From NCBI GenBank assembly GCA_049516635.1, contig JBEKSX010000080.1, positions 1 through 20,721 on the forward strand: DNA of 20,721 nucleotides, read 5' to 3'. This document shows, piece after piece, positions 15,052 to 20,721 of the stretch (position 1 is its first letter; the number at the start of each line of letters is the position of its first letter). This DNA comes from JBEKSX01 sp049516635. GTDB taxonomy: Bacteria; Bacteroidota; Ignavibacteria; Tepidaquicellales; OLB5. The position numbers were made by a program, and so were the translations under genes. The notes under the pieces were generated by a model. It ran no database searches and was not told the DNA's origin. It saw only the letters and a list, made by a program, of their open reading frames with translations.

Positions 15052-15965
15052 CAACTATTAATCCTATATGATTGCCTAACTAATGATGTAACATATTCAA
15101 GTTCATCCTCAGATTTTAGATTAATCCTATAATCACCATTACCCCAATGACCGATTTCAGTAATATCTTGTGCTAAGTGTTGCGGATCATCAAGCTTACC
15201 TTTTGGTATATTTAAATAAATTGTCATTTTACTTTTATGAAAAACTATATCTGTTACATTGGTTTTTGTTTTAAAAGCAATATATTGTTTCATAGGTTTT
15301 ACTGTAAATGTATCACTAATTGCTAACACTGAGTCTTTGAATTTGAAATATAGTTCTTTGATATCAGGTTTTGCGATTTTTAGGTGATCTTCTTCTGAAT
15401 ACACCTTAACTTCTTTTGTTATTGTCCTAACAGTTGAACTTTTTTTAGTTACTGATTTTATTGTTGCATTAGTAGTTACGGCTTCATGCTGGTCAAAGCG
15501 TATCAAATTTTTTGAATACCGCTTAACTTCCCATAATTCAATAGGTAAATCTTTAAAATTGATTGATTCCAACTGGAATGTTGTAAAAGTAGGTGAGATA
15601 AATATTACTTTGGATTGTGTCCAATCAACATCATCTCTTTTTAAAGACGCACTGCATTTCTCATTATATTCAAGTATTACCTCTGCTTTATTATTAAGCA
15701 TTAGACCTAAATAACTCATACCCTGGTCTATAACAGAAAAGTTCTTATCTCTTTTGTACTCAATAACAACAAATGATTTTGATGCTTTATCATAAGCTAA
15801 TGTATCAACCCTAAGGTTTGAGAGGGTAAATTCACTTCTAACTAATTTTAAACCGAAAATTGTTTCTAAATTAGCTTCAACAATTTTCTTTATATCTTTT
15901 TCTAGTTTAAAATTATTTTCAGTGATTAATTCGAGTTCATTTTTTGAGATTTTATATAAAGGCAT
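15051..15965 (-). CDS. PD-(D/E)XK nuclease-fold protein with C-terminal DUF5655
   Basis: The start is taken at 15965 (MPLYKISKNELELI), the usual opening of this family; the frame is open to 15995, giving ten atypical extra residues. The protein is then 304 residues. Residues 25-90 carry a DUF91/NucS-like PD-(D/E)XK core: Glu34, RVDTLAYD with Asp54, and VVIEYKR with Glu69 and Lys71. A LWEVKRY segment near 160 closes the domain. A Lys/Thr-rich linker leads to a C-terminal DUF5655 domain (about 205-300) with AFKTKTNVTDIVF and GHWGNGDYRINLKSEDEL. Relatives often sit in or near restriction systems. It converges on the specificity gene with only 27 bases between them and shares its AT-rich composition, so it probably belongs to the same island. 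Whether it cuts DNA is not known. Confidence 0.8.
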   Translation of the reverse strand: MPLYKISKNELELITENNFKLEKDIKKIVEANLETIFGLKLVRSEFTLSNLRVDTLAYDKASKSFVVIEYKRDKNFSVIDQGMSYLGLMLNNKAEVILEYNEKCSASLKRDDVDWTQSKVIFISPTFTTFQLESINFKDLPIELWEVKRYSKNLIRFDQHEAVTTNATIKSVTKKSSTVRTITKEVKVYSEEDHLKIAKPDIKELYFKFKDSVLAISDTFTVKPMKQYIAFKTKTNVTDIVFHKSKMTIYLNIPKGKLDDPQHLAQDITEIGHWGNGDYRINLKSEDELEYVTSLVRQSYRINS

Positions 15966-16052
15966 GTAAATTGTTGCTTCTTTTTGAAATATCAATAAGT
16001 TATAAAATAATGTTTATAAATTCAGCATAATCATTAATCCTTAAATATCTAA

Positions 16053-16092
16053 TTATCTGTGAATCCGACAAAGCCGGACACGTCTGTGGCAA
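16053..16092 (-). repeat. TTGCCACAGATTCACAG repeat interrupted by about 19 bp
   Basis: Read on the minus strand this is the repeat seen intact at 6494-6515, split by about 19 bases (16066-16084, plus-strand CGACAAAGCCGGACACGTC). The insert can form a TCCG/CGGA stem. It lies just beyond the AT-rich defence island. The stretch 15966-16950 has no gene and is built of repeats. Confidence 0.5.
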
Positions 16093-16183
16093 TTTCATCC
16101 CCTGCTTTCCTCAACTACCCAAAATTTTTGCCTTGATTTCTGCAGTTTGTTATAGTATATTTGTATTTGTAGTTTTTTGGTTT

Positions 16184-16280
16184 ACTCGTGCCACGATTAA
16201 ACGATAGTTTTTTATTAAAGATAAATGAAAATAGTTATTCATATGCTAATTAAGATTTATTCTTTAATCGTGGCACGAGT
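16184..16280. mobile_element. 97-bp MITE-like element with perfect 18-bp terminal inverted repeats
   Basis: ACTCGTGCCACGATTAAA (16184-16201) is the exact reverse complement of TTTAATCGTGGCACGAGT (16263-16280). The 61 bases between are AT-rich, contain no open frame of note, and include a weaker internal palindrome (ATGAA...TTCAT). Perfect terminal repeats around a short non-coding core are the form of a MITE or a long hairpin element. No exact target-site duplication is visible. Confidence 0.6.
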
Positions 16281-16350
16281 GTACGGATAAACAGGTTCTT
16301 TGACACAATGAGATCCTTCCCTCGATTCTCGTGGTCAGGATGACAAATTT

Positions 16351-16386
16351 GTCTCCCCTTAGCGAAAGGGGAGATTTAGAGGGGTT
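16351..16386 (+). repeat. Family-1 repeat, intact copy
   Basis: GTCTCCCCTTAGCGAAAGGG followed by GAGATTTAGAGGGGTTC. The stem CCCCTT/AAGGGG encloses AGCGA. This is the uninterrupted version of the copy at 16715-16773. Confidence 0.75.
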
Positions 16387-16396
16387 CTTAAACCGG

Positions 16397-16445
16397 ATTC
16401 CCGTTTTCACGGGAATGACAAATTTATTTTCATAAATTTGTCATT
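16397..16445 (-). repeat. Two abutting perfect hairpins, both with a GAAA loop on the minus strand
   Basis: ATTCCCGT-TTTC-ACGGGAAT (16397-16416) is followed, sharing AAT, by a 14-base-pair stem 16414-16427/16432-16445 (arms AATGACAAATTTAT and ATAAATTTGTCATT) with the same TTTC loop. On the minus strand both loops read GAAA, a GNRA tetraloop. The first is the intact form of the family-3 repeats at 10980-11040. Confidence 0.7.
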
Positions 16446-16538
16446 TTAAGTAATGTTTTAATCAAATAATTTTTGCCTTTATAACCATATTATAAATAAA
16501 TATGTTACGGACAGTTAACGGATTTAAATTAGGAAACG

Positions 16539-16616
16539 GATTTTGCATTTTTGATTACTTAAACATCAAATTGATTACTTAAGTAATGGGGGGTGTACCC
16601 CATGTTTTGCAAAATC
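16539..16616. repeat. Multi-arm palindromic structure
   Basis: GATTTTGCA (16539-16547) pairs with TGCAAAATC (16608-16616). Inside lie a 20-base-spaced direct repeat TTGATTACTTAA (16551-16562 and 16571-16582), the palindrome TTACTTAAGTAA (from 16575), and the hairpin ATGGGG...CCCCAT (from 16587). No protein is encoded. Confidence 0.45.
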
Positions 16617-16649
16617 TTCCTAACGAAATTCAGGTAACAGAAACAATCC

Positions 16650-16669
16650 CCGCAAGGTGCGGGCAAGCT
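16650..16669 (-). repeat. 20-bp AGCTTGCCC...GCGG unit, minus strand
   Basis: On the minus strand 20 bases beginning AGCTTGCCCG and ending TTGCGG lie between CTCGGC and GGATTG, the same arrangement as the units at 11091-11110 and 18642-18661. Confidence 0.5.
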
Positions 16670-16714
16670 GCCGAGGCGGAGCAAATAACAAAGAGTAAAT
16701 AACAAAAATGCACA

Positions 16715-16773
16715 GTCTCCCCTTAGCGAAATGGTACATCCGCCTCTGGAGGAGGGGAGATTTAGAGGGGTTC
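16715..16773 (+). repeat. Family-1 repeat interrupted by 22 bp
   Basis: The sequence equals the intact repeat at 16351-16386 except for 22 bases (16732-16753, TGGTACATCCGCCTCTGG...) placed after CGAAA. The insert differs from the AGCC...GCGG units; its reverse complement resembles the GGCGGATGT element at 1641-1649. It belongs to a second insert type. Confidence 0.7.
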
Positions 16774-16781
16774 AGAAATGG

Positions 16782-16844
16782 ATTCCTGCTGGTCCAAAGG
16801 ACTCCTGTGGAGAGTTTATCCCGCACTTCATGCGGGGCAGGAAT
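16782..16844 (+). repeat. Family-3 hairpin with a 47-bp composite insert
   Basis: ATTCCTGC (16782-16789) and GCAGGAAT (16837-16844) are the two arms; 47 bases lie between, ending CATGCGG. Within the insert AGTTTATCCCGCACTTCATG resembles the composite units at 11075 and 18627. Confidence 0.55.
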
Positions 16845-16950
16845 GACAAGAGCGCACGAATGACAGGTCAGTAGTAATTACATATTTATCATATTCAAAA
16901 TACGAATCATCGAGTTTACAATAAATTTGAAAAATTTAAGTAACACAAGT

Positions 16951-18585
16951 ATGAAAAAAAGCTTATTAATTATTCCGTTATTTTCAGTTTTATTATTTTC
17001 AGTGAACATCTTCAGCCAGACCGCTAAGGATTACTTTGAATCCGGGCTTGCCAAAGTTGATTCTGCGGATTACAAGGGTGCTATCTCGGATATGACAAAA
17101 GCAATCGCATTAGACCCGAAATTTACCAAAGCTTATACAAGCAGGGGAAGTGCGTATGAAATGATAAGCATGCACGATGAAGCATTAGCGGATTTTACGA
17201 AAGCGATAGAGCTCGAGCCGGATTCTGCATATACATACGAACAACGCGGTGTTGAATATGTTTTTCTTCTGCAGTATGATAAAGCATTGGCAGATTTTAC
17301 TAAAGCAATTTCATTACAGCCCGATGACGCAGCGATCTACCACGAAAGGGCGTATATGTACTTCTCTCTGCAAAGATACGATGAAGCATTGGCGGATTTC
17401 ACAAAAGCTATACGGCTGAATCCCGATGACAAGGATGCTTATGTGGGGCGTGCTATTCTATATGATAACCTTAAGCAATATGATAAGGTAATACCGGACG
17501 TAACAAAAATATTAGAATTAGAACCGGATTATGCAAATGCTTATAAGATGCGGGGAAATGCATACAGCGAAACGGAACAATATGAAAAGGCGATAACAGA
17601 TTTTTCCAAAGCCATTGAATTAAAAAATGATTACGCGGAAGCGTACGAGAAAAGAGGAAATACTTATTTTAAAATTGAGCAGTATGAGAAAGCCCTATCC
17701 GATCTGACAAAAGCAATAGATTTACAACCGGATTCTGCAAGGGCTTATTTTTCACGAGGCGGTGTATATAATATTTTAAAACAATATGACAAAGCTTTGA
17801 AAGATCTCAACAGGTCGATAGATATCTCGGGAGGCCATGCTGAAGCTTTTTTTGAACGCGGTATGATATATGATGAAATGAAAATGCTGGATAAAGCTGA
17901 AGAAGATCTTTTAACAGCTGTATCCCTGAAACCCGATTACAGTGAAGCTCTATACATGCTCGGTGTAGTTCAGGCTGAAGATCATAAATACGATGATGCA
18001 ATTACCAACTACACAAGAGCTATCGAAATAAATCCGAAATTTATGATAGCTTATGTGGACAGGGGAGAGGCGTATCGCAACAAAAAAATGTACAGCAAGG
18101 CGATATCGGACTTTTCGAAAATCGTCGAAGCAAACCCTGATGTTTCATACGGATATTATTTACGCGGCTGTGTTCTTTCCGAGGAAGGGGAAAATTACCT
18201 CGCAATAGAGGATCTTAATAAAGCTGTAAAATTACAACCCAATGACGAACAGGCTTATAAAGTCAGAGGGGTGGCATACAGGAATCTCAAACAATACGAT
18301 AAAGCATTGAGCGATTTGACACAAGCGATTGATATAACTCCGGACTATATAGATGCATACATAGAACGCGGTCTGCTTTATGATGATCTCAAAAAATTTC
18401 CGGAGTCGATCAGCGATTTTACAAAGGTGATCCAATTACAACCTGATCATTCTTTTGCATACCTGGCGCGGGGATTTTCGGAATATTACGCAGGTGATAA
18501 AGTCACAGCATGCCGGGACTTGCAAAAGGCGAAAGAATTAGGAGAAACTCTCGCCCAGACATATATAGACAAATACTGCAAGTGA
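16951..18585 (+). CDS. Secreted tetratricopeptide-repeat protein (15 TPRs)
   Basis: The start is the ATG at 16951, which begins a clean signal peptide (MKKSLLIIPLFSVLLFSVNI, cut at about FSQ, residue 23); the frame is open from a TTG 24 bases earlier. The 544-residue protein then consists almost entirely of fifteen consecutive 34-residue TPR units with the consensus AY-x-x-RG-x-x-Y-x-x-x-x-QYDKALADFTKAIELxPD. The repeats are regular and would form a right-handed superhelix for protein-protein binding. The last unit is shorter and ends with a possible Cys capping segment (TACRDLQKAKELGE, closing DKYCK). Export to the periplasm or surface is likely. No enzymatic domain is present. The next gene begins about 130 bases downstream in the same direction, separated by repeats, so co-transcription is possible but unproven. 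Confidence 0.88.
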   Translation: MKKSLLIIPLFSVLLFSVNIFSQTAKDYFESGLAKVDSADYKGAISDMTKAIALDPKFTKAYTSRGSAYEMISMHDEALADFTKAIELEPDSAYTYEQRGVEYVFLLQYDKALADFTKAISLQPDDAAIYHERAYMYFSLQRYDEALADFTKAIRLNPDDKDAYVGRAILYDNLKQYDKVIPDVTKILELEPDYANAYKMRGNAYSETEQYEKAITDFSKAIELKNDYAEAYEKRGNTYFKIEQYEKALSDLTKAIDLQPDSARAYFSRGGVYNILKQYDKALKDLNRSIDISGGHAEAFFERGMIYDEMKMLDKAEEDLLTAVSLKPDYSEALYMLGVVQAEDHKYDDAITNYTRAIEINPKFMIAYVDRGEAYRNKKMYSKAISDFSKIVEANPDVSYGYYLRGCVLSEEGENYLAIEDLNKAVKLQPNDEQAYKVRGVAYRNLKQYDKALSDLTQAIDITPDYIDAYIERGLLYDDLKKFPESISDFTKVIQLQPDHSFAYLARGFSEYYAGDKVTACRDLQKAKELGETLAQTYIDKYCK

Positions 18586-18608
18586 GAGTATCGTAATGTC
18601 AATTTGTC

Positions 18609-18667
18609 ATTCCCGCCCGTCTACGCCGGGTAAACTCCGGCAGCCTGCCCGCCTTTGGCGGGGGAAT
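18609..18667 (+). repeat. Family-3 repeat with composite insert between two genes
   Basis: GTCATTCCCGC at the left and GGGGAATCCAG at the right are the ends of a family-3 repeat. Between them lie TACGCCGGGTAAACTCCGGC and a 20-base AGCCTGCCC...GGCGG unit (18642-18661). The same pair of units, in the same order, occurs at 11075-11110. Confidence 0.65.
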
Positions 18668-18715
18668 CCAGTTACAGCGTTGATCACAAGACATGAAAAA
18701 AATAAAAACAAAGCT

Positions 18716-19978
18716 ATGCTCAAACTTTTTTATATAATCATCATTTTTTCGTTTCTATCCGTTACCTCCTTTTCTCAGTGGCAGGTTATTTCAACTCAGG
18801 GCAATGAAGCCGTTTCGTTCCCTTCTTCGAACACCGGATACTCTACTGCGAACGGTGTTACAAAAAAAACAATTAACGGCGGAATTAACTGGTCAACGCT
18901 TTCCGGAGGTAACCTGACAGGGATATTTTTTATCAATGATATGACAGGATGGGTGGTAGGTTACCCCGGTTACATCGGCAGAACAACCAACGGCAGCTCA
19001 TTCACGCAGGAACCTACGGCTATCTCGGACCGGCTGAATGATGTCTTTTTCATAAACGATAATACCGGCTGGGTGGTAGGAGGTGATTTCAGCGTGGAGC
19101 GTATATTCAAGACCACAAATGCTGGTACTAACTGGAATGTACAGACAAGCGGTACCGCGAATAAATTATTTTCCGTTTACTTCATCGACGCCATGACGGG
19201 ATGGAGCGTCGGCGGACCAAGCGCACCGAAGATAATCAAGACTACTAACGGAGGTGATAACTGGTTTACGCAGTCGACAACAGTTGGGACACCGCTGTAT
19301 GGTGTAATGTTCTCGGATGCAAATACCGGCTGGGCGGTGGCAGGATACATCGGCGGCGAGACCATTATCAAGACCACCAACGGCGGAACAAACTGGTTCA
19401 GCCAGTCGAGCGGAGATAACAGGTATCTGAGGGATTGTTATGTCAGGAACTCATCCACCGCGTTTGGTGTAGGTCAGGGCGGCAAATTAATCTGGACGAC
19501 TAACGGAGGCGATAATTGGGTAGTGCAGGTGACGGGCTCAACCGTTGAACTATGGTCGATCGATTTTGCGAACGATTCCATCGGTTATGCTATCGGTGAT
19601 AACGTTGTCCTGAAAACCACGAACGGGGGAGTGGTGTTTGTCAACAGTACATCGAACACTGTTCCGGAAAATTTTGTCCTATACCAGAACTATCCGAATC
19701 CCTTTAACCCGACAACAAAGATAACGTTTACTATTCCATTGTCCCCCCTTTACAGCCAGCCCGCCTCGGAGCGGGAAAGGGGGGTTGGGGGGTTCTTGGT
19801 CTCCCTTAAGATCTTCGATCTACTCGGCAATGAAATCGCAACCCTCGTAAACGAACAGCTATCCCCCGGCACATATGAGACAGAGTGGTCCGCATCTTCT
19901 TATTCATCCGGAGTGTATTTTTACCGTTTAACTTCGGGGGATTTTTTGGAAACAAAGAGGATGGTTTTGGTGAAATGA
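18716..19978 (+). CDS. Ycf48-like repeat protein with T9SS C-terminal sorting domain
   Basis: The start is the ATG at 18716; the open frame reaches 18596, but those 40 codons come from the family-3 repeat. The 420-residue protein has a signal peptide (MLKLFYIIIIFSFLSVTSFS, cut before Gln21). Residues about 25-310 contain about six Ycf48/BNR-like beta-propeller units with TGWVVG and KTTNGGTNW motifs. The C-terminal domain starts near 318 and has YQNYPNPFNPTTKITFTIP (323-341), SLKIFDLLGNEIATLVNE and a final SSGVYFYRLTSGD...KRMVLVK. That is the type A sorting signal that sends proteins through the type IX secretion system. Between FTIP and SLKIFD lie about 21 residues where relatives have about five; this extra peptide is encoded by an intergenic-type repeat (see the repeat entry). 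The protein is probably surface-attached or released. Confidence 0.88.
   Translation: MLKLFYIIIIFSFLSVTSFSQWQVISTQGNEAVSFPSSNTGYSTANGVTKKTINGGINWSTLSGGNLTGIFFINDMTGWVVGYPGYIGRTTNGSSFTQEPTAISDRLNDVFFINDNTGWVVGGDFSVERIFKTTNAGTNWNVQTSGTANKLFSVYFIDAMTGWSVGGPSAPKIIKTTNGGDNWFTQSTTVGTPLYGVMFSDANTGWAVAGYIGGETIIKTTNGGTNWFSQSSGDNRYLRDCYVRNSSTAFGVGQGGKLIWTTNGGDNWVVQVTGSTVELWSIDFANDSIGYAIGDNVVLKTTNGGVVFVNSTSNTVPENFVLYQNYPNPFNPTTKITFTIPLSPLYSQPASERERGVGGFLVSLKIFDLLGNEIATLVNEQLSPGTYETEWSASSYSSGVYFYRLTSGDFLETKRMVLVK
19738..19795 (+). repeat. Family-1 repeat plus 21-bp unit, in frame inside the T9SS gene
   Basis: ATTGTCCCCCCTTTAC (19738-19753) and GAAAGGGGGGTTGGGGGGTT (from 19775) match the intergenic repeat at 6405-6440 almost base for base. 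Twenty-one bases (19754-19774, AGCCAGCCC...GAGCGG) lie between, exactly before GAAA. The 21 bases are seven codons, residues 347-353 (SQPASER); the whole block encodes about 19 extra residues and keeps the frame. TTG occurs on both sides (19739-19741, 19796-19798). Confidence 0.85.
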
Positions 19979-19984
19979 TACCCC

Positions 19985-20044
19985 CCCGCTTGAAGTGCCG
20001 TGCCTGCAGCAGGCATGGGCTGGTTGTGCGAAGGCAGGGAATCA
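19985..20044 (+). repeat. Composite GC-rich repeat downstream of the T9SS gene
   Basis: CCGCTTGAAGTGCCGTGCCT (from 19986) corresponds, with few changes, to the reverse complement of the nested insert at 10988-11028. TGCCTGC (20001-20007) and GAAGGCAGGGA (from 20030) flank a 22-base unit (20008-20029) that starts AGCAGGCA. Confidence 0.6.
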
Positions 20045-20074
20045 GGTATCCAATTAATTCTTTGTTCATTACAA

Positions 20075-20230
20075 CCCCGTTAGGGGTGAAATATCTATAG
20101 AAAATTGTTCCTATAAATTTTTTAGCTCCGTTAGGAGCGAAATAATGCATTCACAATATTATTCCGCTCCGCTGGAGCTTAATTTGTTTTTGTGCTTTAA
20201 TTCTATAGATATTCCGCTCCTACGGAGCTT
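20075..20230. repeat. Four family-2 repeats in ++-- arrangement between convergent genes
   Basis: Forward copies lie at 20075-20103 (CCCCGTTAGGGG then GAAATATCTATAGAAA) and 20124-20146 (AGCTCCGTTAGGAGCGAAAT). Reverse copies lie at 20158-20180 (ATTATTCCGCTCC...) and 20200-20230 (TTCTATAGATATTCCGCTCC...). The inner two can pair over about 20 bases to form a long hairpin with its loop near 20147-20157, and the outer two can pair through their CTATAG parts. It may serve as a two-way terminator or transcript-end structure. Confidence 0.75.
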
Positions 20231-20265
20231 TGGAGGTTACTAACCTATTACCTGATACAATTTTC

Positions 20266-20721
20266 TCAGAAGAACACAGACCACCCAAGCGTAACGCCAA
20301 GCTGTTTATATTTATCTTTGGTTATCACCGTTTCCGGCGTAAAAAAGGTTTGCTGTGTCGAGTTATACTGTTCCTCATAATACGTTAGCCCGATATTCAG
20401 CAGGCTGTTGCCTGCGATGTTAAGCTTTACCCCTCCCTTTGCTCCCCAGCTAAAGCCGTCATAAGAACTAGAAGACACTGAAAACAATGTGTATCCTGCG
20501 GAAGCAGCGATATATGGATAGATAATCGATTTTGTGTTCATAACATATTCCGGCGTGAAATAGACCTTTATCCTGTTTTGCGTGTGACCCCAGACATCAT
20601 CCGCTTCAAAACCCAAATCGGCGCCAAGCTTAAGTCCGTTGATCACAAAATATCCTGCATCGGCATCGAGAGCGAAGTTTGTATAAGAGTTTGAACTCCC
20701 GGACGTAAATTCGTTTCCTAA
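20266..20721 (-). CDS. Outer-membrane beta-barrel protein, C-terminal part (cut by window edge)
   Basis: The frame is open from the right edge to the stop at 20266, giving at least 151 residues; a GTG at 20646 is not the true start because protein-like sequence continues upstream of it (FTSGSSNSYTNFALDADAGY). The visible part alternates hydrophobic and polar residues in strands ending in Tyr, Phe or Trp (FVINGLKLGADLGFE, YPYIAASAGYTLFSV, FSWGAKGGVKLNIAG, LLNIGLTYYEEQY). It closes with LGVTLGWSVFF, an aromatic C-terminus expected for BAM-assembled barrels. This is the pattern of the OmpW/OMP_b-brl small-barrel group. No specific function can be read. It converges with the T9SS gene across the family-2 repeat array. 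Confidence 0.75.
   Translation of the reverse strand, partial: LGNEFTSGSSNSYTNFALDADAGYFVINGLKLGADLGFEADDVWGHTQNRIKVYFTPEYVMNTKSIIYPYIAASAGYTLFSVSSSSYDGFSWGAKGGVKLNIAGNSLLNIGLTYYEEQYNSTQQTFFTPETVITKDKYKQLGVTLGWSVFF

Noticed and set aside
16620..16826. 68-codon minus-strand open frame
   Set aside because: It is made entirely of family-1 and GC-rich repeat sequence; Arg/Leu/Pro-rich translation is typical of repeat read-through.
15966..16950. tRNA or attachment site at the island edge
   Set aside because: I looked for a cloverleaf, a T-loop pattern and a matching direct repeat at the other edge and found none.
18596..18715. Longer N-terminus of the T9SS protein
   Set aside because: These 40 codons are the family-3 repeat read through; a proper signal peptide begins at 18716.

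Overview
The window looks like chromosomal DNA from a Bacteroidota/Ignavibacteriota-type Gram-negative bacterium, probably an environmental lineage near Ignavibacteria. The evidence is a type IX secretion sorting domain with the NYPNPFNPTT motif at its start, TolC- and OmpW-like outer-membrane proteins, a large metallopeptidase/PD40/beta-barrel outer-membrane protein, Sec signals without Shine-Dalgarno sequences in front, and intergenic regions packed with short palindromic repeats. The assignment is inference from protein style, not a phylogeny.

Layout. 1-309 is the start of a DinB-family gene (minus strand, cut by the left edge), followed by a decayed membrane-protein tail (415-630) and a small lipoprotein gene with a good terminator (863-1507). 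1773-6243 is a four-gene minus-strand drug-efflux operon: a MarR regulator, then EmrA-like adaptor, EmrB-like DHA2 pump and TolC-like outer-membrane channel, ending at a hairpin terminator. 6785-10006 encodes a 1073-residue outer-membrane protein with a HELLH metallopeptidase domain, a beta-propeller and a BamA-like barrel. 11209-15965 is an AT-rich defence island: an autoregulation-type XRE protein, a fused nuclease-methyltransferase, its two-domain specificity subunit, and a convergent DUF91/DUF5655-type PD-(D/E)XK protein. 16951-18585 is a secreted protein of fifteen TPRs; 18716-19978 is a Ycf48-like T9SS cargo protein; 20266-20721 is the end of an outer-membrane beta-barrel gene cut by the right edge.

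The efflux genes should form one tripartite pump (inner-membrane pump, periplasmic adaptor, outer-membrane channel) under local MarR control. The restriction island resembles BcgI-type (type IIB) organisation: one polypeptide cuts and methylates, a separate subunit recognises DNA, and there is no helicase-bearing HsdR.

The most unusual signal is between the genes. At least six families of short palindromic repeats occur there. A second kind of unit, about 20-22 bp and itself hairpin-forming (usually starting AGCC or similar and ending GCGG), sits inside several of them at the same site, directly before GAAA, GAAG or GGAG and often at the apex of a hairpin with a GAAA loop. Intact and interrupted versions of the same repeats are both present, so the insertion points can be read directly. 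One interrupted repeat lies inside the T9SS gene, where it adds about 20 residues in frame to the sorting domain. This looks like a nested, loop-targeting micro-element system comparable in outcome to Rickettsia palindromic elements.
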